A stretch of 64,000 nt of DNA, taken from positions 310,001 to 374,000 of the forward strand of contig NZ_RFFL01000002.1 of assembly GCF_003696285.1 (NCBI RefSeq), in the 5' to 3' direction. Shown piece after piece: positions 36,441-46,840 of this stretch. How positions within the stretch are numbered: the stretch's first letter is position 1; each line of letters starts with the position of its first letter. The translations under genes and the position numbers were made by a program. This DNA comes from Stutzerimonas nitrititolerans. GTDB taxonomy: Bacteria; Pseudomonadota; Gammaproteobacteria; Pseudomonadales; Pseudomonadaceae. The notes under the pieces were generated by a model. That model did no database searches and was not told where the DNA came from. It saw only the letters and a list, made by a program, of their open reading frames with translations.

Positions 36441-38378
36441 ATGAACCCGCCACTCCTGCGATTGTGTCTGTGCTACGCCGTACTCTCGCTGCTTTGGGTG
36501 CTGCTCGGCGAATCGCTGCTGCACAGGCTGATCGCTGACCCGAAACATTCGATTCTCTGGCAGCTCGCCAAGGGCGCCTTCTTCGTCATTCTGACCAGCG
36601 TCCTGATGTACAGGCTCGGCCAGCATTACCAGAACCGCCTGGCCGCCCAGCAGCTGGCGCGCCGCGCCGACGAAAGCAGCCTGCGGCAGGCCGCTGCCGT
36701 ATTCGACAGCACCCAGGAAGGCGTTCTGGTCACCGACCCGCAGCAGCACATCGTGCATGTGAACCCGGCGTTCAGCCGCATCACCGGCTACGCTGCCGAG
36801 GAGGTGCTCGGGCAGACGCCGAAGCTCTTCGCCTCCGGCAAGCACGACGCGGCCTTCTACCAGACCATGTGGCACGACCTGCACAAGCATGGCATCTGGA
36901 GTGGCGAGATCTGGAACCGTCGCCGCAGTGGCGAGGTGTACCCGCAATGGCAGAACCTGCGCAGCATCCGGGACGAACAGGGCCAGGTCAGCCATTACGT
37001 CGCGGTGTTCTCCGATCTCTCGGCGCTCAAGCGCTCGCGCGATGAACTCGACCGCCTGGCGCACTACGACCCGCTCGTCGGCCTGCCCAACCGCCTGCTG
37101 TTCAGCGAGCGGGCCAAACAGGACCTTGACCGAGCCCGCAACGCCAAACGGACTGGCGCACTGCTGCTGATCGACCTCGATCATTTCAAGGACATCAACG
37201 AAAGCCTCGGACACAGCGTTGGCGACGCCCTGCTGCAGGCCGTGGCCACGCGGCTGGTCACCCACCTGCAGGATGGCATGACGCTGGCGCGGATCGGTGG
37301 CGACGAGTTCGCCATGCTCTGCGAGAACTACAGCGCCGACCAGGCCGCCGCGCTTGCCGTGCGGATTCTCGAGCATCTCAGCCAGCCCTATCACCTGAAC
37401 GATAACGACCTGTTCTGCAGTGCCAGCATCGGCATCGTGCCCTACCCCGATCAAGTGCAGAACGTCGAGCAACTGATGCGGAATGCCGACTCGGCGCTGT
37501 TCAAGGCCAAGGGCAAGGGCCGTTCCACCTACGCCTTCTACAGCCATGAACTGACCAGCCAGGCGCAACAACGTGTCGAGCTCGGCGTAGCACTGCGACA
37601 GGCGCTGGAGCAGCAGGAACTGCGCGTGCACTACCAGTCGATCTACGACCTCGAGAGTGGCCGCATCGTCGGTTTCGAAGCGCTGGTGCGCTGGCAACAC
37701 CCCGAGCAGGGACTGATTCCCCCCGGCACCTTCATTCCGGTCGCCGAGGAAAGCGGCCTGATCAGCGCCATCGATCACTGGGTGCTGGAGCAGAGCTGCC
37801 GGCAGATGCGCAAGTGGCTGAGCAGTGGTTTGTCATTGAGCTTCGTCGCTGTGAACATTTCCAGCCGCCTGTTCAGCAACGCGGCGCTGGACCGGGAAAT
37901 CGCGCGAATCCTGTTCAATACCGGGCTGGAGGCGAAGTACCTGGAGCTAGAAATCACCGAAAGCGCGGTGATGCAGGATCCCGATGCCGCCGTCGAGCTC
38001 CTGCAGCGCCTGCGCGCGCTCGGCGTACAGCTGGCCATCGACGATTTCGGCACCGGCTATTCGTCGTTGCTGCGCCTCAAGCGCATGAACGTGCACAAAC
38101 TGAAGATAGACCAGGGCTTCGTCAGCGGCCTTCCCGACGATCGCGACGATGCCGCCATCACCCGTTCGGTCATCGGCCTGGCGCATAACCTGGGCTTGCA
38201 GGTCGTCGCCGAGGGGGTCGAATCCTCCCGGCAGGCGGCGTTCCTTCTGGAACACGGTTGCGACTATGGCCAGGGCTACGGCTTCGCCCGGCCGCAACCC
38301 GTGGCCGACATCGACTGGCAGGCCACCGGGATGGACTATGGGCAGCATGCCCTGCGATTATCGCCCATGCATAGTTAG
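36441..38378 (+). CDS. Membrane PAS-GGDEF-EAL cyclic-di-GMP protein
   Basis: Dual-domain c-di-GMP enzyme, 645 residues from MNPPLLRLCLCYAVLSLLW (the frame opens 16 codons earlier). Two N-terminal membrane helices (about 6-26 and 41-58), PAS domain about 84-195 (FDSTQEGVLVTD, FSRITGYAAEEVLGQTP), GGDEF domain about 200-365 with intact GGDEF (286-290), and EAL domain about 380-625 with EAL (413-415), EITES (504-508), DDFGTGYSS (534-542), KID (555-557) and EGVES (591-595). Both active sites look competent. The inhibitory RxxD before GGDEF reads HLQD, so product inhibition is probably missing. Not in the P. aeruginosa version of this locus as I recall it. Confidence 0.92.
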   Translation: MNPPLLRLCLCYAVLSLLWVLLGESLLHRLIADPKHSILWQLAKGAFFVILTSVLMYRLGQHYQNRLAAQQLARRADESSLRQAAAVFDSTQEGVLVTDPQQHIVHVNPAFSRITGYAAEEVLGQTPKLFASGKHDAAFYQTMWHDLHKHGIWSGEIWNRRRSGEVYPQWQNLRSIRDEQGQVSHYVAVFSDLSALKRSRDELDRLAHYDPLVGLPNRLLFSERAKQDLDRARNAKRTGALLLIDLDHFKDINESLGHSVGDALLQAVATRLVTHLQDGMTLARIGGDEFAMLCENYSADQAAALAVRILEHLSQPYHLNDNDLFCSASIGIVPYPDQVQNVEQLMRNADSALFKAKGKGRSTYAFYSHELTSQAQQRVELGVALRQALEQQELRVHYQSIYDLESGRIVGFEALVRWQHPEQGLIPPGTFIPVAEESGLISAIDHWVLEQSCRQMRKWLSSGLSLSFVAVNISSRLFSNAALDREIARILFNTGLEAKYLELEITESAVMQDPDAAVELLQRLRALGVQLAIDDFGTGYSSLLRLKRMNVHKLKIDQGFVSGLPDDRDDAAITRSVIGLAHNLGLQVVAEGVESSRQAAFLLEHGCDYGQGYGFARPQPVADIDWQATGMDYGQHALRLSPMHS

Positions 38379-38499
38379 CGTCTGGAGCCGCCTTCAGGTC
38401 TTCGACGCTTGCCAGGAGATCTGCAGCCGTGCCCTTGGAACGCCGCCCCGGTCTCGATAGCCTTGATTTCCGATCTTGCCGAAGGGCGCTGTGAGTAGG

Positions 38500-41040
38500 A
38501 TGAGCGAACCGTCCACCATCAAATCTGCCCGCGTAGACCTGCCGCAGTTGTTCAACTGGCGCAACGGCATCGCCTGGCTGGTGCTGGCGTTCACCCTGCT
38601 GGGCCAGTTGCTCATTCTTCAGCAGTTGCGCGCCAACAGCGATCGGGCGGCCGAGCAACAGTTCGAACTGCTGGTCGGCAAGGTCACCAACGCCATCGAG
38701 CAACGCCTGATCGATCATGAGCAGATTCTGTTCGGTGCCGCCGGCCTGTTCGCCGCGAGCGGAGAGGTATCGCGGGCGCAATGGCGCGCTTATGTCGAGC
38801 GCCAGCAACTGGCCGATCGTTACCCCGGCATCCAGGGCGTCGGGTTCAGCAAGGTGGTAAGGGCCTCCGAGCGGGACGCCCATGAGCAGAGTATCCGCGC
38901 CGAGGGCTTCACCGATTACCGCATCCAACCTGAAGGCGAGCGCCCGGTGTACATGCCGATCGTCTACCTCGAGCCGTTCAACGATCGCAACCGGGCCGCC
39001 TTCGGGTACGACATGTACGCCGAACCGGTTCGCCATCAGGCCATGCGCCAGGCGGCCTCGACCGGAAAGTCGCGCATCTCGGGCAAGGTGGTCCTGCGCC
39101 AGGAAACCCACGGCAAGGTGCAGGCGGGCGTGCTGATCTACGTGCCCCTGTATCACCCCGCGATGCCGCTCGAAACAGCTGAACAGCGGATGGACGCCTT
39201 GCTCGGCTTCGCCTACAGCCCCTATCGCATGGACGATCTGATGGAGGGAATCCTGGGCGCTGCCGATCTGAATCTCAGCCTGCGCATCTACTCCGGACCG
39301 ACGCAGCAGGCCGAGCAACTGCTGTTCGCCAGCAAGGAACATGCGCCGGGCGACGCCGCCCACAGCCAGGACGTGCAACTGAGCATCTACGGCGGCACCT
39401 GGACGCTGCACATGGAAAGCCTTCCCGCGTTCGAGTCCGGCTTCAGCGCCAACGAGGGGCTGGTGGCCATTCTGGGCGCCGGCATCAGCCTGCTGTTGTT
39501 CTTCCTGATTTCGTCGCTGGCCTTCCGGCAGCGCCGTGCCGAAATCCTCGCCGGACAGATGACCGAACGCATCCGCGAGAACAAGCGGGCCCTGCAGCTC
39601 AGTGAAGAACGCCTGAGCCTGGCGCTCAAGGGCAGCAACGACGGCCTGTGGGACCTCAATCTGGCGGCCGATACCTTCTACGCATCGCCACGCACCTGGC
39701 ACATGCTCGGCTACCAACCCGGCGAACTGCAGCTGAGCACCCGGCTGTGGGAACAGGTGCTGGTCGCCGAAGACCTGCCTCGAACCCGCGCGCAACTGGC
39801 GCAGACCATGCTGTCCCGGCTTGATCAGTTCACCAGCGAGCTGCGCTTCCGGCACAAGGACGGTCGCACGGTACCGGTGCTGGTGCGTGGCTACATACAG
39901 CGCGACGCCCAAGGCCAGCCGCTGCGCATCAGCGGCACCAGCATGGACCTCACCGAGCACAAGCGCATCGAGCAGATGAAGAACGAGTTCGTCTCCACCG
40001 TCAGCCACGAACTGCGCACACCCCTGACCTCCATCAGCGGCGCCCTCGGCCTGATCAACGGCGGCGCACTGGGTGAAGTGCCGCCCGCCATGCAGCAGAT
40101 GCTGGAAATTGCCTACCGCAACAGCCAGCGCCTGGGCCATCTGATCAACGACCTGCTGGACATGGAGAAGATCGCCGCTGGCAAGATGTCGTTCGACATG
40201 CACGAGCATTCCCTGCGCCAGTTGCTGGAAGAGGCGCTGGCCAGCAACCAGGCCTTCGCCGCCCAGCTCGGCGTCAACTGCGTGCTGCGCGAAGCGGTGG
40301 ACGTCCAGGTCTGGGTAGACGCCTCGCGCCTGCAGCAGGTCCTCGGCAATTTCCTTTCCAACGCCATCAAGTACACTCCCGAAGGCGGCGAAGTCAGCCT
40401 GCATTGCAGCGTGCCCGACGCCACGCACGTGCGCATCAGCGTCACGGATCAGGGGCCGGGCATCGCTGCGGAATTCCGGGCACGCGTCTTCGAGAAGTTT
40501 GCCCAGGCGGACGCCTCCGACAGCCGGCAGAAGGGCGGCACGGGTCTCGGATTAGCGATCACCAAGGAATTCATCGAGCGGATGGGCGGCAAGGTCGGCT
40601 TCGACACGGCCGAAGGACAGGGCACGACGTTCTGGTGCGAACTGCCGATACTCGAGACCTGCGCCTCGACGCCGGAGCCTGGCCGGGGGCACCTGCTGGT
40701 GGTCGAAGACGAACCCGATACTGGCCGCCTGCTGTATCTGATGCTGCATGACGCGGGCTATTCGGTGGAACGCGTGCAGAGCCTGCATGCGGCTCGGGAA
40801 AAGCTCGCCGACCATCGCTACGACGCCATCACGCTGGACCTGCACCTGCCCGACGGCAGCGGCGCGCAGCTGATCGAGGAAATCAGGCGCAACCCTCTGA
40901 CGCGGCACCTGCCGATCGTCGTCATCTCCGCGGCGAGCCATTTCGATGAAAAAACGCGCGACCCGCGCGTCGTGTGGCTGCACAAGCCGATCAGCACCGC
41001 GCAACTGCTGGTCGCACTCGGCAAGGCGCTGAACGACTGA
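38500..41040 (+). CDS. CHASE-PAS hybrid sensor histidine kinase with C-terminal receiver
   Basis: Inner-membrane hybrid kinase, 846 residues from the ATG at 38500 (a TTG at 38476 is possible). Helix about 22-43, periplasmic CHASE domain about 65-310 (YPGIQGVGFSKVV, PVYMPIVYLEPFNDRNRAAFGYDMY), helix about 321-342, PAS about 369-488, HisKA with H503 in STVSHELRTPLTSISG, HATPase with N-box NFLSNAIKYTPEGG and GTGLGLAITKEF, and a receiver from about 730 with phospho-acceptor D780 (ITLDLHLPDGSG) and K829. No output regulator is adjacent, so the partner is unknown. Starts 121 bp after the GGDEF-EAL gene; co-regulation is possible. Confidence 0.92.
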   Translation: MSEPSTIKSARVDLPQLFNWRNGIAWLVLAFTLLGQLLILQQLRANSDRAAEQQFELLVGKVTNAIEQRLIDHEQILFGAAGLFAASGEVSRAQWRAYVERQQLADRYPGIQGVGFSKVVRASERDAHEQSIRAEGFTDYRIQPEGERPVYMPIVYLEPFNDRNRAAFGYDMYAEPVRHQAMRQAASTGKSRISGKVVLRQETHGKVQAGVLIYVPLYHPAMPLETAEQRMDALLGFAYSPYRMDDLMEGILGAADLNLSLRIYSGPTQQAEQLLFASKEHAPGDAAHSQDVQLSIYGGTWTLHMESLPAFESGFSANEGLVAILGAGISLLLFFLISSLAFRQRRAEILAGQMTERIRENKRALQLSEERLSLALKGSNDGLWDLNLAADTFYASPRTWHMLGYQPGELQLSTRLWEQVLVAEDLPRTRAQLAQTMLSRLDQFTSELRFRHKDGRTVPVLVRGYIQRDAQGQPLRISGTSMDLTEHKRIEQMKNEFVSTVSHELRTPLTSISGALGLINGGALGEVPPAMQQMLEIAYRNSQRLGHLINDLLDMEKIAAGKMSFDMHEHSLRQLLEEALASNQAFAAQLGVNCVLREAVDVQVWVDASRLQQVLGNFLSNAIKYTPEGGEVSLHCSVPDATHVRISVTDQGPGIAAEFRARVFEKFAQADASDSRQKGGTGLGLAITKEFIERMGGKVGFDTAEGQGTTFWCELPILETCASTPEPGRGHLLVVEDEPDTGRLLYLMLHDAGYSVERVQSLHAAREKLADHRYDAITLDLHLPDGSGAQLIEEIRRNPLTRHLPIVVISAASHFDEKTRDPRVVWLHKPISTAQLLVALGKALND

Positions 41041-41153
41041 AGCGTTCATGAAACCGAGGCTGGACGAGCCCAGGATCATGAGCGCAGGACTTCACTGACG
41101 AATCGTTCGCCGGCCCGATTGCCGGCGAGAACCCGGCGAGCCGCCACGCACAC

Positions 41154-41187
41154 AAAAAAGGCGCTGCAGGCAGAACCTGTAGCGCCT
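41154..41187 (-). terminator. Rho-independent terminator of rpoH
   Basis: On the minus strand the stem AGGCGCT-A-CAGG / CCTG-C-AGCGCCT (one A.C mismatch, 5-nt loop) at 41159-41187 is followed by six T (41154-41159), 20 bp past the rpoH stop codon. Confidence 0.92.
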
Positions 41188-41206
41188 CCTGAGCCTGCAG
41201 AAAAAA

Positions 41207-42061
41207 TCAGGCCTGGATGGAACCCTTGAGCTTGTTCATGGCGTTCTTTTCCAGCTGGCGAATACGCTCGGCAGAGACGCTGTACTTGGCCGCCAGGTCA
41301 TGCAGGGTGGCCTTCTCTTCGCTCAGCCAGCGCTGTTGCAGAATGTCGCGGCTGCGCTCGTCCAGCGTTTCCAGCGCCTCGTGCAGACTGGAATTGGAAC
41401 TGTCGCTCCAGTCGGCATCTTCCAGTTGGCGAGCCGGGTCGTAGCGGTGATCCTCAAGATAATGCGCCGGCGACTGGTAGGCGCTGTCGTCGTCGGCATC
41501 GGCTGCCGGATCGAACGCCATGTCGTGGCCGGTCAGCCGGCTTTCCATCTCGCGCACTTCGCGCGCCTCGACGCCGAGGCTGTCGGCCACGCGCTCGACT
41601 TCGTCGTTGTTCAGCCAGGCCAGACGCTTTTTCTGGCTGCGCAGATTGAAGAACAGCTTGCGCTGCGCCTTGGTGGTGGCGACCTTGACGATGCGCCAGT
41701 TGCGCAGGATGAATTCGTGAATCTCGGCCTTGATCCAGTGCACCGCGAAGGACACCAGGCGCACACCCATTTCCGGGTTGAAGCGTTTGACCGCCTTCAT
41801 CAGGCCGACGTTGCCTTCCTGGATCAGGTCGGCCTGGGCCAGACCGTAGCCGGAATAGCTGCGGGCGATGTGGACGACGAATCGCAGGTGGGCAAGAACC
41901 ATCTGACGAGCGGCTTCGAGGTCCTGATGGTAGAACAGGCGCTCGGCCAGATCGCGTTCCTGCTCGACCGTTAGCAGCGGAATGCTGTTGACCGTCTGCA
42001 CATAGGCTTCGAGGTTGCCCCCGGGAACCAGTGCGTGAACAGGTTGCAGAGTAGATGTCAT
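41207..42061 (-). CDS. rpoH: RNA polymerase sigma-32 factor (heat shock)
   Basis: Heat-shock sigma factor of 284 residues. Region 2 ([39 protein letters not shown]), the RpoH box QRKLFFNL (133-140) that sets sigma-32 apart, and region 4 with the helix-turn-helix [26 protein letters not shown] at the C-terminus are all intact. It follows ftsYEX on the same strand after 112 bp and has its own candidate promoter there. Confidence 0.97.
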   Translation of the reverse strand: MTSTLQPVHALVPGGNLEAYVQTVNSIPLLTVEQERDLAERLFYHQDLEAARQMVLAHLRFVVHIARSYSGYGLAQADLIQEGNVGLMKAVKRFNPEMGVRLVSFAVHWIKAEIHEFILRNWRIVKVATTKAQRKLFFNLRSQKKRLAWLNNDEVERVADSLGVEAREVREMESRLTGHDMAFDPAADADDDSAYQSPAHYLEDHRYDPARQLEDADWSDSSNSSLHEALETLDERSRDILQQRWLSEEKATLHDLAAKYSVSAERIRQLEKNAMNKLKGSIQA

Positions 42062-42089
42062 GCAGATCCTCCGATAGTGAAGCTGCAGC

Positions 42090-42117
42090 AGTTTAGCATT
42101 GCCCGATCAGACTGCAA
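42090..42117 (-). promoter_or_regulatory. Candidate sigma-70 promoter of rpoH
   Basis: Minus strand: TTGCAG (42112-42117), 16-bp spacer, TAAACT (42090-42095), about 29 bp before the rpoH ATG, with a CGGAGGA ribosome-binding site at 42067-42073. Lies wholly in the ftsX-rpoH gap. Confidence 0.5.
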
Positions 42118-42172
42118 ACCTGTGGAAAAGTTCCACGACAACCTGGCAAAAGCCTTTTGTAACAATGACTTA

Positions 42173-43182
42173 TCAACGCGGCGCCAGTTCGCTCAGATGC
42201 CGTGCGACGGCCAGCCAGGCTCCGATGTAACCCAGCAGCAGCGCCCCCAGCACCAGCGAGAAGCCATCTTCGGTGGGCACGCCGGCCAGGCCGAAATCGC
42301 TGCCGTAGAGCCCCGCCAGGTCGATCACCGCCTCGTTCAGCCAGCCCAGTCCGTAGGCCAGCAGCAGCCAGGCGATCAGTCCCGCGCCCAGGCCATAGAG
42401 CGCGCCCATGTAGAGGAAGGGTCGGCGCACGTAGCCATCGGTGCCACCGACCAGCTTGACCACCTCGATCTCGGTGCGCCGATTCTCGATGTGCAGGCGG
42501 ATGGTGTTGCCGATCACCAGCAGCAGGGTGGCGATCAGCAGCAGCGTCAGGCCGAAGACGAAGCGGTCGCCCAGCTTGAGAATCGCCGCCAGTCGCTCGA
42601 CCCAGAGCAGATCCAGCTGGGCCTGCTCGACGCCGGGCAGTTCAGCCAGGCGCTGGCGCAGCGCTTCCAGCTTGGCCTTGTCGACCTCATTGGGCGTGAC
42701 CACGACTACACCGGGCAGCGGATTGTCCGGCAGTTCGCGCAACGCCTCGCCCAGGCCCGACAGCTGCTGGAATTCCTCCAGCGCCTGCTCGCGACTGATC
42801 CATTCGGCGTCAGCGACATCCGGCATTTCCAGAATCTGTTCGCGCAGCGCCTGGCCGGCGGCGGCATCGGTTTCCAGTTGCAGGTACAACGAGATCTGCG
42901 CCGCCCGCTGCCAGGAGCCGCCCAGGCGCTCGACATTGTCCAGCAGCAGCGCCAGGCCCATGGGCAGGCTCAGCGCGACGGCCATCACCAGGCAGGTGAA
43001 GAAGCTGCCGATCGGCTGCTTGACCAATCGCCCGACACTGTCGACCAGGCTCGCGCGATGGCTTTCCAGCCAGGCATGGAACAGGGTCTTGAAGTCCGGT
43101 TCGTCGGGGTTGTGTTGCGGCGCTTTCTTCACCGTGCCGCCCACGCGCTCGGCGGTACTCGGGTTGGATTTGCGTTCGGCGC

Positions 43183-43186
<4 letters not shown>
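42173..43186 (-). CDS. ftsX: FtsX, cell-division ABC-like membrane subunit
   Basis: Membrane partner of FtsE, linking the divisome to periplasmic cell-wall hydrolases. 337 residues: basic N-terminal cytoplasmic tail, first helix around 62-85 (IGSFFTCLVMAVALSLPMGLALL), an extracellular domain of about 100 residues (SLYLQLETDAAAGQALREQILEM and on), then three C-terminal helices. Overlaps ftsE by 4 bp. Confidence 0.96.
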
Positions 43187-43850
<664 letters not shown>

Positions 43851-43854
<4 letters not shown>

Positions 43855-45176
43855 GACGGGGGGTTACCTGCGCTCGTGCCTTTTTCGGCGAACAACGCGC
43901 TGACGAAGGCATCCGCCTCGAAGGCGCGCAGATCGTCGATGCCCTCGCCCACGCCGATGTAGCGGATCGGCGTGCCGAACTGCTTGGCCAGGGCGAAGAT
44001 CACCCCGCCCTTGGCGGTGCCGTCAAGCTTGGTCAGCACCAGTCCGGTGAGCTCTACCGCCTGGTTGAACTGCCTGGTCTGGTTGATGGCGTTCTGGCCG
44101 GTGCCGGCGTCGAGCACCAGCAGCACTTCGTGCGGCGCTGTCTCGTCCAGCTTGCCCATGACCCGGCGGACCTTCTTCAGCTCCTCCATCAAATTGTCCT
44201 TGGTGTGCAGGCGACCGGCGGTGTCGGCGATCAGCACGTCGACGCCACGCGCCTTGGCGGCCTGCACCGCATCGAAGATCACCGAGGCGGAATCGGCGCC
44301 GGTGTGCTGGGCGATCACCGCGATGTTGTTGCGCTCACCCCATACCTGCAGTTGCTCCACGGCGGCGGCCCGGAAGGTGTCGCCGGCGGCGAGCATGACC
44401 TTCTTGCCTTCGAGCTGCAGCTTCTTGGCCAGCTTGCCGATGGTGGTGGTCTTGCCAACGCCATTGACGCCAACCACCAGGATCACGAAGGGCTGCTTGC
44501 CGGCATCGATCCGCAGTGGTTGCTCCACCGGCTTGAGCAGGCCGGCCAGCTCTTCCTGCAGCGCCTTGTACAGCGCACCGCTGTCGGCAAGTTCCTTGCG
44601 CGAGACGCGACGGGAAAGGTTCTGCATGATCGCCGTGGTGGCCTCGACGCCGACGTCGGCGGTCAGCAGGCGGGTTTCCAGCTCGTCCAGCAGGTCGTCG
44701 TCGATGGCCTTCTTGCCGAGGAACAGGCTGGCCATGCCTTCGCCGATGCTGGCACTGGTCTTGGACAGGCCCTGCTTGAGGCGGGCAAAGAAGCCCAGCT
44801 TGGCAGGCTGCTCCTCTGCCACGGGAACCGGTGCCGGTTCGACCGCGATTTCCGCGAGCGCCGGAGCTTCCGGCACATTCATGGATTCGTCGATTTGTGC
44901 GACCGGCTCAGGCTCGGTTTCAGGCTCAGGCTGAGATGCGACTTCCGGCTCAACCTGCACTTCGGCGATGGGCTCGGGCTGCTCGGCCTCGACCTCGGCC
45001 AACTGCTCTCGGGCTTGCTCGTCGGGTTCGTCGGCGAACGGCTGGCTGTCTTCCAGCGGCTCGGATGGTGGCGGCTCGGCGGCCGGGGTCTGCGGCTTCT
45101 TGCGCAGCCAGCCGAACAGGCCTTTCTTCTCGCCGGCCTCGGCCGGCGCCTTCTTATCGTCGTTGGAACCAAACAT
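43851..45176 (-). CDS. ftsY: FtsY, signal recognition particle receptor
   Basis: SRP receptor GTPase that docks nascent membrane proteins at the inner membrane. From MFGSNDDKKAPAEAGEKKG it has 441 residues; 26 open codons upstream are not conserved. Acidic, Pro/Glu-rich A domain (about 1-125), N domain (about 128-215), G domain with GVNGVGKT (236-243), DTAGRLHTKDNLMEELKKV, TKLDGTAKGGVIFALA and IGVGEGIDDLRAF. First gene of ftsYEX. Confidence 0.97.
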
Positions 45177-45275
45177 GGAGAAGATTTTCTCAAGAGGGCG
45201 AAACGCCGGCGGCCATGCCACCGGCCAGACGGGGGCTATCCTAGCACCGTGCAACCGACTGCGCTAAACACCACT

Positions 45276-45330
45276 GTAGGGCCGAACTTGTTCGGCCAGG
45301 GACGCAGAGGCCGAGTAAATTCGGCCCTAC
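45276..45330. repeat. REP-like paired-hairpin element
   Basis: In the 308-bp divergent gap between ftsY and the M16 protease. Outer inverted repeat GTAGGGCCGAA (45276-45286) / TTCGGCCCTAC (45320-45330), holding two 18-bp palindromes: GGCCGAAC-TT-GTTCGGCC (45280-45297) and GGCCGA...TTCGGCC (45309-45326). The layout is that of a Pseudomonas REP/REPIN doublet. The rest of the gap (45331-45484) shows no feature besides the presumed protease promoter. Confidence 0.7.
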
Positions 45331-45484
45331 GGTCGTCATGGGAGATTACGCTCCCGTCATATACCGATGCAGATCGATTCACGCGCCACTTTGCCCCGAT
45401 CACGACGCGCCAGTACCATGCCCCCGCGTGTTTCCGCCGGCCAGCACCATACGGCGGGATTCATTTCTGAACGAGTCTTTCACT

Positions 45485-46840
45485 ATGCCCCCGATGCTAC
45501 GACGCGCCGCCGCCCTGTTGTTCGCCGCTCTATACCTGCCACTGGTGACCGCAGCCGACATTCAACCCACCCACGAATTCTTCCTGGACAACGGCCTCAA
45601 GGTGATCGTGCGCGAGGACCACCGCGCCCCCGTGGTGGTGTCCCAGCTCTGGTACAAGGTCGGCTCCAGCTACGAAACGCCCGGGCAGACCGGCCTTTCC
45701 CACGCGCTGGAACACATGATGTTCAAGGGCAGCCGCAAGCTCGGCGCCGGCGAGGCTTCGCGCATCCTGCGCGAGCTCGGCGCCGAGGAGAACGCCTTCA
45801 CCAGCGACGACTACACCGCCTATTACCAGGTGCTGGCGCGCGATCGCCTGGCAGTGGCCTTCGAGCTGGAAGCCGACCGCCTGGCGAGCCTCAAGCTGCC
45901 GGCCGACGAATTCGCCCGCGAGATCGAAGTGATCAAGGAAGAGCGCCGGCTGCGCACCGACGACAAGCCCAGCTCGCTCGCCTACGAGCGCTTCAAGGCC
46001 ATGGCCTACCCGGCCAGCGGCTACCACACGCCGACGATCGGCTGGATGGACGACCTCGATCGCATGACCATCGAGGAGCTGCGCGCCTGGTACCAGGCCT
46101 GGTACGCGCCCAACAACGCCACCCTGGTGGTGGTTGGCGACGTGACGGCCGAGGAAGTGCGCAGCCTGGCCGAACATTATTTCGGCCCGATCGAAAAGCG
46201 CGCGGTTCCCAGCGCCAAGCGTCCGCTGGAACTGGACGAACCCGGCGAGCGCCGCCTGACCCTGCACCTCAACACCCAGGTACCGAGCCTGATGATGGCG
46301 TTCAACACGGCCAGCCTGGCGACCGAGACGGACAACCCGCGGCAGATCCATGCACTGCGCCTGATCGCGGCACTGCTCGACGGCGGCTACAGCGCGCGCC
46401 TGCCGCAGCAGCTGGAACGCGGCGAGGAATTGGTGACCAGCGCCGCCGCCTGGTACAACGCCTATGCCCGCGGCGACAGCCTGTTCGTGCTCAGCGCGGC
46501 GCCCAATATGCAGAAGGGTCGTACCCTCGAAGAGGTGGAAGCCGGCCTCTGGAGTCAGCTCGAACAGCTCAAGCAGACCGCCCCCACCGCGGAAGAACTC
46601 GAGCGGGTTCGCGCCCAGGTCATCGCCGGGCTGGTCTACGAGCGCGACTCCATCACCCAGCAGGCCACCACCATCGGCATGCTGGAAACCGTGGGCCTGT
46701 CCTGGCGCCTGATGGACGAGGAGCTCGCCGCCCTCGAGGCCGTGACGCCGGAGGACATCCAGCAGGCCGCCCGCACCTATTTCACCCGCTCGCGCCTGAG
46801 CGTTGCCCATGTTCTGCCCGAGGAGTCCGGCGATGAGTGA
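45485..46840 (+). CDS. M16 zinc metalloprotease (active subunit)
   Basis: Pitrilysin-family peptidase, 451 residues from MPPMLRRAAALLFAALYLP; signal peptide to about residue 23 (VTA cleavage), so periplasmic. The inverted zinc motif HxxEH is H73-AL-E76-H77 (LSHALEHMMFKGS), and downstream acidic residues in ELEADRLASLKL provide the third ligand. The rest has the two-lobed M16 fold. A long Met-less upstream extension is discarded because the signal peptide marks the start. Overlaps the next gene by 8 bp; the pair likely works as a complex. Confidence 0.93.
   Translation: MPPMLRRAAALLFAALYLPLVTAADIQPTHEFFLDNGLKVIVREDHRAPVVVSQLWYKVGSSYETPGQTGLSHALEHMMFKGSRKLGAGEASRILRELGAEENAFTSDDYTAYYQVLARDRLAVAFELEADRLASLKLPADEFAREIEVIKEERRLRTDDKPSSLAYERFKAMAYPASGYHTPTIGWMDDLDRMTIEELRAWYQAWYAPNNATLVVVGDVTAEEVRSLAEHYFGPIEKRAVPSAKRPLELDEPGERRLTLHLNTQVPSLMMAFNTASLATETDNPRQIHALRLIAALLDGGYSARLPQQLERGEELVTSAAAWYNAYARGDSLFVLSAAPNMQKGRTLEEVEAGLWSQLEQLKQTAPTAEELERVRAQVIAGLVYERDSITQQATTIGMLETVGLSWRLMDEELAALEAVTPEDIQQAARTYFTRSRLSVAHVLPEESGDE

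Noticed and set aside
45367..46836. A 489-codon frame inside the M16 protease gene in another phase.
   Set aside because: Arg/Pro/Gly-rich shadow; the overlapping frame has a signal peptide and HxxEH zinc site.
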